This document shows positions 1-8,500 of a stretch of 13,385 nt of DNA, in pieces (positions within the stretch are counted from its first letter, which is position 1; the number at the start of each line of letters is the position of its first letter). Below the pieces are notes generated by a model that saw only the letters and a list, made by a program, of their open reading frames with translations, was not told where the DNA came from and did no database searches. The stretch comes from Comamonadaceae bacterium (GTDB taxonomy: Bacteria > Pseudomonadota > Gammaproteobacteria > Burkholderiales > Burkholderiaceae_C). The stretch lies in contig CANJXV010000038.1 of assembly GCA_947478935.1 (NCBI GenBank), positions 1 to 13,385 of the forward strand, given 5' to 3'. The position numbers and the translations under genes are program-made.

Positions 1-495
1 CAGGGCTTTTTGCACATCGGCCCGCTTGGCCTTGAAGTCGTTCACGCGCAAATCCAGGCCAGCTCCTTGGTTCATTTGCTCCACCAAGGGCCAGAACTCA
101 TCGCCCAACTGGTCTTTGAGCGGCTGCACCAGCCATTCGGGCAGGTTGTGCCGGTGGCGCTCCATCAAGTCATCCGGTTTGACTTTCTCGCAGGCATCCA
201 ACCAGTTTTTTTCTTGGTCGGTGAGGGCGCTGCGCAAAAAATCGCCCGGCCCGTAAAAGCCCAAAATAGCCAAGCGCCGCTCTTTGGGGCCGCTGCCCGA
301 GGGTGCCAAATGGTCAAACAAAAGCTTTTTGCGTAGCACCGTGTACACGGTTTCAGCCATGGTTGCGCGTTCGCGGGGCCCCAGGCGTTTGTGGTCCCGA
401 AAAAACCGGGATACGCTGGCATCGGCGGGATGTTCAAATCGTAGGGTCAGCCGCACCAATTCGGCGCAGGCCTCTAATAAAGCTTTTGGATGCAT
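1..495 (-). CDS. rsmB: RsmB/NOP-family 16S rRNA cytosine-C5 methyltransferase, N-terminal part (cut by window edge)
   Basis: The frame is open from an ATG at 495-493 to the left edge, giving 165 codons with no stop. The protein starts MHPKALLEACAELVRLTLRF and continues through RFFRDHKRLGPRERATMAE and ETVYTVLRKKLLFDHL, the usual helical RNA-binding N-terminus of RsmB-like enzymes in Burkholderiales. Near residues 125-160 there is a NLPEWLVQPL segment followed by LDLRVNDFKAKR, matching the 'PxWlv...lRvN..k' region that precedes the SAM-binding domain. Enzymes of this family methylate C5 of a cytosine in 16S rRNA (C967 in E. coli) using S-adenosylmethionine. The Rossmann methyltransferase domain and its catalytic cysteines lie outside the window, so catalytic integrity cannot be judged. 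No clear Shine-Dalgarno precedes the ATG, but the N-terminus matches the family. The start is only 17 bp from the divergent gene at 513. Confidence 0.85.
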   Translation of the reverse strand, partial: MHPKALLEACAELVRLTLRFEHPADASVSRFFRDHKRLGPRERATMAETVYTVLRKKLLFDHLAPSGSGPKERRLAILGFYGPGDFLRSALTDQEKNWLDACEKVKPDDLMERHRHNLPEWLVQPLKDQLGDEFWPLVEQMNQGAGLDLRVNDFKAKRADVQKAL

Positions 496-512
496 AAGCA
501 GCGCATTGTCCC

Positions 513-782
513 ATGCAAGATGAAGATCTCCCACCTTTGATCCAGACGCAACCCGGCCTATACCGCCATTACAAAGGCGGCATGTACGCAGTATTGGCCA
601 CTACACGCCACAGCGAAAGCCTCGAACCCATGACTTTGTACCGCGCGCTTTACGGCGCACACGGCCTGTGGGTTCGGCCTGCCGCCATGTTTGACGAAAT
701 GGTGCTTTGGGAGGGTGAACAGCAACGCCGCTTTACCCGCATCGGCGACTTGCCAGTGGGCGCGATGAACCTGGCTAGCTAA
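513..782 (+). CDS. DUF1653 domain-containing small protein
   Basis: This is an 89-residue protein almost entirely covered by a DUF1653 domain. Visible family hallmarks are PGLYRHYKGGMYAVL (residues 14-28), TRHSESLEPMTLYRALYG (31-48), GLWVRPAAMFDE (51-62) and a final RRFTRI (72-77). Family members are small, soluble and common in bacteria; no biochemical function is established as far as I know, so none is assigned. The chosen ATG places the conserved PGxYRHYKGG about 14 residues in, which is typical. No Shine-Dalgarno is obvious before it. Its start is 17 bp from the divergent rsmB start, so its promoter must lie at least partly inside rsmB. Its last 8 bp overlap the end of the convergent purN. 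Confidence 0.9.
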   Translation: MQDEDLPPLIQTQPGLYRHYKGGMYAVLATTRHSESLEPMTLYRALYGAHGLWVRPAAMFDEMVLWEGEQQRRFTRIGDLPVGAMNLAS

Positions 783-1374
783 GCCCCGCCGCCAAGAGAC
801 TACGCACCGCGCGTGGGTAGATGATGTGCTCGGTGGCCAGCACGCGCGCCGCCAAGCTATGCGCGTCGTCGTCAGGCAGCACCGGCACTACCGATTGCTC
901 CAGGATGGCGCCCTCGTCGAGCACCTCGGTCACGCGATGCACCGTGGCGCCGGCAAATTTGCACCCGGCCAATATCGCCCGCTGGTGCGTGTGCAAACCG
1001 GTGAACGCAGGTAGCAGCGAGGGGTGGATATTGATCAGGCGACCGGTGTGCGCCTGCACAAAGCCGGGCGTCAAGATGCGCATAAACCCCGCAAGTAATA
1101 CCAGGGGCGGCTTGCCAGCCCTCGCGTACGAGGAGACGACCTGCGCCAAACTAGCATCAAATTGCGCCCGGTCTGGAAAATCTAAGTGGGAAATCGTATG
1201 CGTTGCAATACCTTGCGCCTGGGCCCAGCGCAAGCCAGCCGCATCGGCCCGGTTACTGACAACGGCTGCAATGGACGCGCCGTAACGGCCAGCCCAGTCT
1301 TCCTGCTGCGCTGCGCGGACCAGTGCCGCCATATTGGAGCCTCCGCCCGAAATCAAAATCACGATTGATTGCAT
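775..1374 (-). CDS. purN: Phosphoribosylglycinamide formyltransferase 1 (GAR transformylase)
   Basis: This cytoplasmic enzyme of de novo purine synthesis transfers a formyl group from 10-formyltetrahydrofolate to glycinamide ribonucleotide. The 199-residue product has the usual length for the family. The phosphate-binding SGGGSNM loop is at residues 9-15, LAGFMR at 94-99 and INIHPSLLPAF at 114-124. The catalytic trio of E. coli PurN (N106, H108, D144) corresponds by spacing to N115, H117 and D153, the last in VLDEGAIL. GATVHRV (142-148) precedes it, as in the family. No Shine-Dalgarno is visible before the ATG. On the minus strand a GATAAT hexamer (1389-1384) ends only 9 bp before the start codon, so the transcript could be almost leaderless. 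The gene overlaps the DUF1653 gene by 8 bp tail to tail and is divergent from pimC. Confidence 0.95.
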   Translation of the reverse strand: MQSIVILISGGGSNMAALVRAAQQEDWAGRYGASIAAVVSNRADAAGLRWAQAQGIATHTISHLDFPDRAQFDASLAQVVSSYARAGKPPLVLLAGFMRILTPGFVQAHTGRLINIHPSLLPAFTGLHTHQRAILAGCKFAGATVHRVTEVLDEGAILEQSVVPVLPDDDAHSLAARVLATEHIIYPRAVRSLLAAGLS

Positions 1375-1580
1375 AAGAGAGCGATTATCCCTACCCGCCC
1401 CAAAGCGGTAAGCAAGCGTCGTGGGCGGCCGCTATGGCGCACTGCACTGGACCAACACCTGACAAAAACACCCAGCGCGCAAGCCCATGTCGCAACACTG
1501 ACAGAAAAAAACGAACGACCGTGCTAAAAACGAGGGCTGGGCAGAACGCCCGCACCCATTGACCACCTGGAGACGCCTGT
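1375..1580. promoter_or_regulatory. Divergent purN / pimC intergenic region
   Basis: This 206-bp stretch separates two divergent genes and must hold both promoters unless purN is driven from elsewhere. Towards pimC it holds A-tracts (around 1504-1511 and 1525-1530), a GC-rich imperfect hairpin with arms GGG...GGGC and GCCC...CCC (1534-1557), and the pimC ribosome-binding GGAG at 1569-1572. Towards purN there is the GATAAT hexamer noted at that gene, without a convincing -35 partner. No operator can be named with confidence. Confidence 0.4.
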
Positions 1581-2759
1581 ATGGATTTGGCCTTTACCCC
1601 CGAAGAGCTGGGTTTTCGAGAAGAAATTCGCGCCTGGGTCCACGCCCATTTGCCGCAAGACATCTCCCACAAAGTCCACAACGCCCTGCACTTGACGCGC
1701 GAAGACATGCAGCGCTGGGGCAAGATTTTGGGCAAAAAAGGCTGGCTAGGCCACGCCTGGGCCAAGGAATTTGGCGGGCCAGGCTGGAATGCAATCCAAA
1801 AACATTTGTTTGAAGAAGAATGCGCCTTGGCCGGTGCGCCGCGCGTAGTGCCCTTTGGGCCAGTGATGGTGGCCCCGGTGATCATGGCATTTGGCAATAC
1901 CGAGCAGCAACAGCGCTTTTTGCCTGGCATTGCCAGCGGCGACGTTTGGTGGAGCCAAGGCTACAGTGAACCGGGTTCGGGCTCAGACTTGGCCTCGCTC
2001 AAAACCCGCGCCGAGCGCGTAGGTAACAAATACATTGTCAACGGCCAAAAAACCTGGACTACCTTGGGCCAGTACGGCGAATGGATTTTTTGCCTGGTGC
2101 GCACCGCCGCTGAAGGCAAGCCGCAAAACGGTATCAGCTTTTTGCTTATTGATATGAAATCGCCAGGCGTGACTGTGCGCCCCATCATATTGTTAGATGG
2201 CTCTGCCGAAGTGAATGAGGTGTTTTTTGACAACGTCGAAGTACCTGCTGAGAATCTAGTCGGCGAGGAAAATAAGGGCTGGAATTACGCCAAATACTTG
2301 CTGGCTCACGAGCGAACCAATATTGCCGACGTCAACCGCGCCAAGCGCGAGTTGGAGCGCTTAAAGCGCATCGCCAAAACCGAAGGCGTGTACGAGGACA
2401 GCCGCTTCCGCGATGAAATTGCCAAACTCGAAGTGGACATCGTGGCGCTGGAAATGATGGTGCTGCGTGTGCTGTCGGCAGAAAAATCGGGCAAGCAGTC
2501 GCTAGATATCGCAGGTTTGCTAAAAATCCGCGGCAGCGAGATTCAGCAGCGCTACAGCGAACTGATGATGCTGGCAGCTGGGCCTTTTGCCCTGCCCCTG
2601 ATCCGCGAGGCCATGGAAGCGGGCTGGCAAGGCGACCATGTCGGGCACGCGCACTGCGCGCCCTTGGCATCGACGTATTTCAATATGCGCAAGACCACGA
2701 TTTACGGTGGCAGCAACGAGGTGCAGCGCAATATCGTCTCGCAATTTGTACTGGGCTGA
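1581..2759 (+). CDS. pimC: Acyl-CoA dehydrogenase, PimC-like (pimeloyl-CoA dehydrogenase large subunit)
   Basis: This 392-residue FAD-dependent acyl-CoA dehydrogenase is predicted to introduce the alpha-beta double bond into an acyl-CoA. The closest family I recognise is the large subunit of pimeloyl-CoA dehydrogenase (dicarboxylic acid beta-oxidation, as in Rhodopseudomonas palustris pim genes). The N-terminal helical domain begins MDLAFTPEELGFREEIRAW. The beta-barrel FAD/substrate signature GYSEPGSGSDLASL is at residues 127-140 and YIVNGQKTWTT at 151-161. HERTNIAD (243-250) carries Glu244, which aligns with the helix-G catalytic base of isovaleryl/long-chain enzymes. At the MCAD-type Glu position the sequence is YGGSNE (375-380), with Gly instead of Glu. 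RKQFG and QLHGG motifs are absent here but present in the partner. A GGAG with 8-nt spacing supports the start. pimD follows after 29 bp. The true substrate could be another dicarboxylyl- or branched acyl-CoA. Confidence 0.85.
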   Translation: MDLAFTPEELGFREEIRAWVHAHLPQDISHKVHNALHLTREDMQRWGKILGKKGWLGHAWAKEFGGPGWNAIQKHLFEEECALAGAPRVVPFGPVMVAPVIMAFGNTEQQQRFLPGIASGDVWWSQGYSEPGSGSDLASLKTRAERVGNKYIVNGQKTWTTLGQYGEWIFCLVRTAAEGKPQNGISFLLIDMKSPGVTVRPIILLDGSAEVNEVFFDNVEVPAENLVGEENKGWNYAKYLLAHERTNIADVNRAKRELERLKRIAKTEGVYEDSRFRDEIAKLEVDIVALEMMVLRVLSAEKSGKQSLDIAGLLKIRGSEIQQRYSELMMLAAGPFALPLIREAMEAGWQGDHVGHAHCAPLASTYFNMRKTTIYGGSNEVQRNIVSQFVLG

Positions 2760-2788
2760 TTGGCCGCAGACACTGAAGGAAACACACT

Positions 2789-3904
2789 ATGGATTTCGAT
2801 TTTTCTGACGACCAAGAACAACTGCGCGACGCGGTCCGTAAATGGGTGGACAAGGCCTACAGCTTTGATCGCCGCCGCAGCATCGAACAAGCCGGCGGCT
2901 TTGACCGTGGCGCCTGGAATGAGCTGGCAGAGCTAGGCCTGTGCGGCCTCTACGTGAGTGAAGACGATGGTGGCATGGGCATGGGCCCTGTTGAAGGCAT
3001 GGTCGTGATGGAAGAGCTCGGGCGCGGTATCGTGCTCGAGCCGCTGGCACAAGCGCTGGTGTGCGGAGCGGTTTTGTCGGGCTACGCCGACGAGCAAACC
3101 AAAGCCCAATGGCTGCCCAAGCTGTGCAGCGGTGAGGCCTTGTTGGTCTTGGCCTCGCAAGAACAGGGCAAGCGCTACCGCTTAGATGCATCTTCCTGCA
3201 ACGCCACGGCGGCGGGTAGTGGCTACCAAATCAGCGGCGCCAAAAGCCTGGTGCCTGCCGGTGACCAAGCGGACGCGTTTTTGCTGTCAGCGATGGTGGA
3301 CAGCGAGCTGGCTCTGTTTTTGATCGAGCGCACGGCCAGCGGCTTGCAAACACGGGGCTATGGCACCCAAGACGGTGGCCGCGCCGCTGAAGTGCGCATG
3401 CACAACACACCGGCCACCCTGATTACCCGCCATGGCCGCACCGCGCTGGAACACGCCACCGACGTCGGCATCGCCGCCTTGTGCGCCCAGGCCGTAGGCG
3501 CCATGGACAAGACCTTGGCGATGACGGCCCAGTACATGAACACCCGCAAACAGTTTGGTGCCACTTTGTCCAGCTTCCAGGCGCTACGCCATAGGGTGGC
3601 GGATATGAAGATGCAAGTGGAGTTAGGTCGTTCCATGAGTTACTACTCCAGCCTGAAGCTCAATGCCCCAGCGCCCGAGCGCCGCGCCGCCATGGCTCGT
3701 GCCAAGTACCAAATCGGGCAATCCATGCGCTACGTCGGGCAGCAGGCGGTGCAATTACACGGTGGCATCGGCGTGACCAATGAGTACATGGTCAGCCACT
3801 ACTTCAAGGCCATGACCCAAATGGAAATGAGCTACGGCGACAGCATGCACCAACTGGGTGAAGTGTCGGCACACATGCAGGACACTGCTGGCGTGTTTGC
3901 CTGA
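2789..3904 (+). CDS. pimD: Acyl-CoA dehydrogenase, PimD-like (pimeloyl-CoA dehydrogenase small subunit)
   Basis: This 371-residue acyl-CoA dehydrogenase homologue is the predicted small subunit partner of the preceding gene. The N-terminal domain starts MDFDFSDDQEQLRDAVRKWV and has LGLCGLYVSEDDGGMGMGPVEGMVVMEELGRG-type family sequence up to residue 80. In the middle domain the usual EPxxGSD FAD loop is degenerate (ASQEQGKRYRLD, 122-133). GYGTQDGGRAAEV (190-202) is typical of PimD. In the C-terminal domain NTRKQFGATLSSFQALRHR (251-269) and VQLHGGIGVTNEYMVSHYFK (321-340), which contact FAD across subunits, are intact. A good GAAGGA ribosome-binding site (2775-2780) sits 8 nt before the ATG. The 29-bp spacing to pimC indicates co-transcription. 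Together the pair probably forms a heteromer with shared FAD sites; this is inferred from motif distribution and from known heteromeric family members. Confidence 0.85.
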   Translation: MDFDFSDDQEQLRDAVRKWVDKAYSFDRRRSIEQAGGFDRGAWNELAELGLCGLYVSEDDGGMGMGPVEGMVVMEELGRGIVLEPLAQALVCGAVLSGYADEQTKAQWLPKLCSGEALLVLASQEQGKRYRLDASSCNATAAGSGYQISGAKSLVPAGDQADAFLLSAMVDSELALFLIERTASGLQTRGYGTQDGGRAAEVRMHNTPATLITRHGRTALEHATDVGIAALCAQAVGAMDKTLAMTAQYMNTRKQFGATLSSFQALRHRVADMKMQVELGRSMSYYSSLKLNAPAPERRAAMARAKYQIGQSMRYVGQQAVQLHGGIGVTNEYMVSHYFKAMTQMEMSYGDSMHQLGEVSAHMQDTAGVFA

Positions 3905-3951
3905 GGACTGCCGCCCACACAAGCAGGGCGGGCGCTAGGCGCGGCCCGAAC

Positions 3952-3964
3952 GGCGGTATCCGCC
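3952..3964. repeat. Short perfect hairpin 3' of pimD
   Basis: GGCGG, a 3-nt TAT loop and CCGCC form a perfect 5-bp GC stem 48 bp after the pimD stop. A second GC-rich stem (CGGGC 3929-3933 with GCCCG 3944-3948) lies just before it. No run of T follows, so it is not a standard intrinsic terminator; it may stabilise the pimCD mRNA 3' end or be chance in GC-rich DNA. Confidence 0.35.
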
Positions 3965-4117
3965 TTGCAGGCATGATTTATTGCAGCGCAGCATTGCAGT
4001 CTGTCTGCATCTGTCGCCGACCTCTGCCGCTGGCCCCGCCGGTCTTCAACGACGGCCACAAACCCAAGACAAGTCGGGCGCGCTGACGCGCAAATGAACG
4101 CGCTATCGGTAGAAACC

Positions 4118-4136
4118 ACAGCCCTGCCATCGGGCT
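4118..4136. repeat. Inverted repeat upstream of the efflux genes
   Basis: CAGCCC and GGGCTG are perfect 6-bp arms around a 7-nt loop, about 157 bp before the lipoprotein start. It is followed at once by an AT-richer TATAGAAAAT stretch (4141-4150). It could be an operator or leader hairpin for the pump; no known operator is recognised. Confidence 0.3.
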
Positions 4137-4292
4137 GCGCTATAGAAAATCCGCCTTGCCGCACGCCAGGGCGGCGCAGACATCACGCGGCCAAACATTG
4201 CATATAAGATGCTTGCGCCGCGAAAAGCCGTCCAGCCCCATGGCTGGCAAAGCCAATCCATTACCTTCGACAAACTCTTGCTCTCACCAAAA

Positions 4293-5576
4293 ATGAAAAA
4301 AACGCGTTCAAATTCCTTGCGAAACGCCAGCCTTTGCTTTGGCCTGTCGGTAATGCTTCTAAGCGCTTGCGGTAACAAAGAGCCGGCATCTGCTGGCACC
4401 GGTGCTGGTGCTGGTACGGCTGCCCCTGCCGCCAGCGCCGCGCCGAGCAGCGCGGGCGCATCGGCACCTGCCGCACCTGCCAGCGGTGCATCCGGTGCGG
4501 CCGCCCCGATGCCACCGGTTACCGTCAGCACCGTCGCCGTGGAGCAAAAAGATTTGGCGGTGCGCTTGCGGGCCACCGGTGTGGTCTCGCCCATCAGCAG
4601 TGTGGACATCAAAGCGCAAACCAACTCCATCATCGCCAAAGTGCATGTGCGCGACGGCCAGTTCGTCAAAAACGGCGATCCACTGTTTACCTTAGACGCG
4701 CGCACCGAAGAAGCCAATATCGTTAAAGCGCAAGCCCAGCTAGCCAAGGACACCGCCTCCTTAGGTGATGCCCAGCGCCAGCTCAAGCGCACGCAGGAAT
4801 TAGCCGCGCAAAACTTTATCGCCCAAGGCCAGGTGGACACGGCAAATGCCAATGTCGAAGTCTGGACTGCCACGGTCAACGCGGACAAAGCGGCGATCGA
4901 TGCGGCCCGCGTGGCCCAATCCTATGCACGCATTCTGGCGCCCCAATCGGGCCGGATCGGCACCGTCAATGTCTCTAATGGCGCGACGGTGCAGGCCAAT
5001 GTGACCAATCTGCTCACCATTACCCAGGTCAACCCGATTGCCGTTACTTTTACGCTGCCGCAGCGCAATATCTCCGATGCCCTGGGCGCGCTCAAGGCTG
5101 GTGGCGCGCCGGTCACGGCCACGCTGGCCGATAACGGCGGCACCTTCAAAGGCAAGCTTCAATTTGTGGACAGCCAGATCGATGCCGCCTCCGGCTCGGT
5201 CAAAGCCAAAGCGTATTTCAAGAACGACGAGGAAAAACTCTGGCCCGGCGCTTTTGTTGAAGTGCAGCAAACCCTGCGTGAAATCAAAGAAGCCTTGGTG
5301 ATCCCGCAAGGCGCGGTGATTTACAGCGCACGTGGGCCCTTTGCCTACGCCGTAGAAAACGGCAAAGCGGTGGCGCGGCCTCTGAAAATCGTGCAAGCAC
5401 AGGGCGCTGAAATCGCTGTCACCGGCGTCACCCTAGGCGAGTCGATCATTGTCGAAGGCAAACAAAACGTGCGCCCCGGTGCCCCGGTAGTAGAGCGCAG
5501 CAAAGACCCGGCTAAAGACCCAAAGGGGGCGGCTAGCAGCCCCGAAGCACCCGCATCCAAAGCGAGCGCGCCATGA
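4293..5576 (+). CDS. RND efflux periplasmic adaptor (membrane fusion lipoprotein)
   Basis: This adaptor is predicted to link an inner-membrane RND pump to an outer-membrane channel. I choose the ATG at 4293 (427 aa) over the in-frame ATG at 4209. It gives a lipoprotein signal MKKTRSNSLR plus a hydrophobic core and lipobox LSAC, with the acylated cysteine at residue 26. Residues 28-74 are a low-complexity Ala/Gly/Pro/Ser tether. A lipoyl half (about 103-135, with VHVRDGQFVKNGDPLF), an alpha-hairpin (about 138-205, AQAQLAKD...QRQLKRTQEL) and the second lipoyl half (YARILAPQSGRIG, 211-223) follow. The beta-barrel is about 248-330 and the membrane-proximal domain about 335-400. A Lys/Pro/Ala-rich tail (401-427) ends the protein. 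No strong Shine-Dalgarno is seen at either start. The stop overlaps the permease start as ATGA. Substrate is unknown. Confidence 0.9.
   Translation: MKKTRSNSLRNASLCFGLSVMLLSACGNKEPASAGTGAGAGTAAPAASAAPSSAGASAPAAPASGASGAAAPMPPVTVSTVAVEQKDLAVRLRATGVVSPISSVDIKAQTNSIIAKVHVRDGQFVKNGDPLFTLDARTEEANIVKAQAQLAKDTASLGDAQRQLKRTQELAAQNFIAQGQVDTANANVEVWTATVNADKAAIDAARVAQSYARILAPQSGRIGTVNVSNGATVQANVTNLLTITQVNPIAVTFTLPQRNISDALGALKAGGAPVTATLADNGGTFKGKLQFVDSQIDAASGSVKAKAYFKNDEEKLWPGAFVEVQQTLREIKEALVIPQGAVIYSARGPFAYAVENGKAVARPLKIVQAQGAEIAVTGVTLGESIIVEGKQNVRPGAPVVERSKDPAKDPKGAASSPEAPASKASAP
4401..4481 (+). repeat. Short in-gene tandem repeats encoding the Ala/Gly/Pro tether
   Basis: Within the linker-coding part of the adaptor there are a GGTGCT repeat (GGTGCT twice plus GGT, 4401-4415) and a 9-bp tandem duplication GCACCTGCC (4464-4472, 4473-4481). 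The units are multiples of three, so copy changes would alter tether length without a frameshift. This fits slippage-generated low-complexity sequence behind the acylated cysteine. Confidence 0.6.
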
Positions 5577-8500
5577 ATTTTTCCGAGCTCTTTATCCGCC
5601 GCCCGGTGATGACGGTGCTCCTGAATGTGAGCATTTTTATGGCAGGGGTGATCGGTTTGCGCAGCATCCCGGTGGCGGCACTTCCCAGCTACGACACACC
5701 GGTGATCAATGTGTCGGCCTCGCTGCCCGGCGCCAACCCGGACACCATGGCGACCTCTGTCGCGCTGCCGCTGGAGAAACAGTTCCAAACAGTGCCGGGC
5801 CTCAAAACCATCAGCTCCACCAGCACCCTGGGCCAAACCACGCTGACCCTCGAGTTTGAAGAAGGCCGCAACATCGATGCGGCCGCCGTGGATGTACAGG
5901 CCGCTCTGCTGCGCGCCCAGCGCAATTTGCCACCGGACATGACCAATCCGCCGTCCTACCGCAAGGTAAATCCTGCCGACGCGCCGATTCTGTTTTTGAC
6001 GCTAACCTCGCCCTCGCTCTCGCCCCAGGAGTTGCAGGACTACGCAGAGCACCTGATCTCTCCCACCATGTCCACCATCGAAGGCGTGGCCCAGGTCAAT
6101 ATCTACGGTGCCAAACGCTTTGCGGTGCGGGTACGGGTCAAGCCGGAATCCCTAGCGAGCATGAATATCGGTTTGGACGAAGTCAGTGCGGCCCTGCGCG
6201 CGGCCAATGTGAATACGCCGGTAGGTACGCTGGACGGACCAACACAAACCCTGGTGTTGCAGGCCAATAAACAACTGAGCACCGCTCGTGAATTTGCCAA
6301 CCTGATCATCAGCAACAAAGGCGGCAACCCGGTGCGCCTGCGCGATGTGGCCAAGGTGGAAGACAGCGTAGAAAACATGCGCACCTGGGCGACCTTCAAT
6401 GGCGAGAATGCGATCACGATTGCGGTACAGCGCCAACCCGGTGCCAACACCGTCAAAGTAGTGGACACCATACGCGCCGCTTTGCCCAATTTGCAATCGC
6501 AAATGCCTGGCTCGGTGGTCATGACCCCGATCAACGACCGCTCCATTTCTGTGCGCGATGCACTGCATGATGTCTCGCTCACCATGGCCGGCACCGTAGC
6601 CTTGGTGGTGCTAGTGATCTTTTTGTTCTTGCGCCGCTTTGTGGCCACCGCCATCCCCACGTTGTCACTGCCGATCTCGCTCATGGGTGCCATCGCCCTG
6701 CTGTGGGGTATGAATTACAGCCTGGACAATATTTCCCTGCTAGGTATGACGCTGGCTGTGGGCCTGGTGGTGGACGACGCCATTGTGGTGCTGGAGAACA
6801 TCATCCGCCATGTCGAAAACGGCGAACAGCCCTTCAGTGCAGCCATCAAAGGTGCGCGGGAAGTGGGTTTCACCATTGTGTCGATTTCCACTTCTTTGAT
6901 TGCAGTGTTCATTCCCATCTTTTTTATGCCGGGCGTCATCGGTTTGCTATTCCACGAGTTCGCGGTGGTGGTCAGTCTGGCTATTTTGGTGTCGGCCTTT
7001 GTTTCCCTTACTCTGGTGCCGATGCTGGCCAGCCGCTTTTTGAAAGAAGAATCACACCAGGCCAAACCGGGCGCGATAGTGCGCGTATTTGAGCGCGGCT
7101 TTGACAATATGCTGGCCGGCTACACCCGCATGCTCAACTTGAGCCTGCGCTGGCGCAAAACTATTTTGCTGATTGCCGTTGCCACCTTCTTTGGTACGGT
7201 GTATCTGGTCAACATCATCCCCAAAGGGTTTTTCCCAGAAGAAGATATCGGACAAATCACCGTCACCACCGAGGCCAATGAAGACATCTCTTTTGCCGCC
7301 ATGATCAAGCTGCAAGAGCGCGCCGCCAACATCATCCGCAATGACGAAAACGTGGACGCCGTAAATTCCTTTATTGGCGGTAACAGCGGCCAAAATTCGG
7401 GCCGTATGTTTGTCACGCTCAAACCCTCGTCCAAACGCCTGCCAGCCAAAAAAGTGATTGAAGGCCTGCGCAAAAAATTGCGCTCTATTGCCGGCTTGAA
7501 CGTATTCATGCGCCCAATTCAAAACTTGCAATTGGGTGGCCGCCCCAGCAAAGCGCAATTCCAGTATGTACTGCAAAGCGTGCGCGCCGATGAGCTCAAC
7601 ACGTGGGCGGGTAAGTTGCAAGAAAAACTGCGCGCCGACCCACTGTTTCGCGACGTGACCAGCGACGCACAATTCCGCGCTCTGCAAGCGCAGCTCAAAA
7701 TCGACCGCGATAGGGCCAACAGTTTGGGGGTCAGTATGGAGGCGGTGCGCTCTGCCTTGTTCAGCGCTTTTGGCGAACGCCAGGTGTCCACCATCTACCT
7801 ATCCACCGACAGCTACCAGGTCATCATGGAAGTAGCGCCCGAAGCCAAGCAGGACGAGCAGGCCCTGGCTGGCATCTATGTGCGCGCTAACACCGGCGCC
7901 TTGGTACCCATTAGCAACTTCACCACGGTCGAGCGCATGATGGGAGCCACCTCGATCAACCACGTAGGCCAATTGCAAGCCGTCACCATTTCCTTCAATC
8001 TGGCACCGGGTACTGCTCTGGGCGATGCGACCACCAAAATCGACCAGGCGCGTGAAACCATCCAATTGCCCTCCTCTATCATCACCTCTTATGGCGGCGA
8101 TGCCGCGGTGTTCAAAAGCTCGCAAGGCGGCCAGGTGGTCTTGGTCGTGGCAGCGCTGCTGGTCATTTATGTACTACTGGGCGTGCTGTATGAGAGCTAC
8201 ATCCACCCGCTGACGATTCTGGCGGGCCTGCCCTCGGCAGCCATGGGGGCGCTGGCGACTTTGATGTGGTTCGGGCAGGACCTGACGCTGATCGCCACGA
8301 TTGGCGTGATGATGCTCATCGGTATCGTCAAGAAAAACGCGATCATGATGATTGACTTTGCCTTGCAAGCGCAGCGCGAACAAGGCATGACGCCGGAGGA
8401 AGCGATTCACGCCGCTTGCCTGATGCGTTTTCGCCCGATCATGATGACCTCGCTGGCAGCCATGTTTGGTGCTTTGCCGATTGCCCTGGGTGTCGGTGCA

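Larger units (their letters stand above)
3905..4292. other. 388-bp gene-free region between pimD and the efflux module
   Basis: No convincing gene is present. The efflux frame stays open from an ATG at 4209, but that extension lacks family sequence and would bury the lipoprotein signal, so I count it as leader. The stretch contains a perfect GGCGG-TAT-CCGCC hairpin (3952-3964), another with arms CAGCCC and GGGCTG (4118-4136), an 11-bp direct repeat ATCCGCCTTGC (3958-3968 and 4149-4159), and two ATTGCAG copies (3980-3986, 3993-3999). TATAGA (4141-4146) and TATAAG (4203-4208) could be -10 elements for the efflux genes, but neither has a good -35 partner. No U-tract terminator is evident. Confidence 0.5.

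Noticed and set aside
1425..1432. GCGGCCGC palindrome
   Set aside because: A common 8-bp palindrome in GC-rich DNA; no sign of function.
1391..1930. 179-codon minus-strand frame covering the purN-pimC gap and the pimC start
   Set aside because: It would be antisense to a clear dehydrogenase N-terminus, contains no recognisable domain, and would remove the promoter region.
4209..4292. Upstream ATG extending the adaptor by 28 residues
   Set aside because: The extension would place the signal peptide and lipobox internally; starting at 4293 gives a textbook lipoprotein signal.
4103..4888. 261-codon open frame on the minus strand across the adaptor gene
   Set aside because: It is antisense to the adaptor, has a composition driven by the Ala/Gly-rich codons opposite, and shows no domain. 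The plus-strand lipoprotein is unmistakable.
6103..6693. 196-codon minus-strand frame within the permease gene
   Set aside because: Shadow frame typical of GC-rich coding DNA; no family features.
7052..7687. 211-codon minus-strand frame within the permease gene
   Set aside because: Antisense shadow of a complete RND permease, with no recognisable motif or ribosome site.
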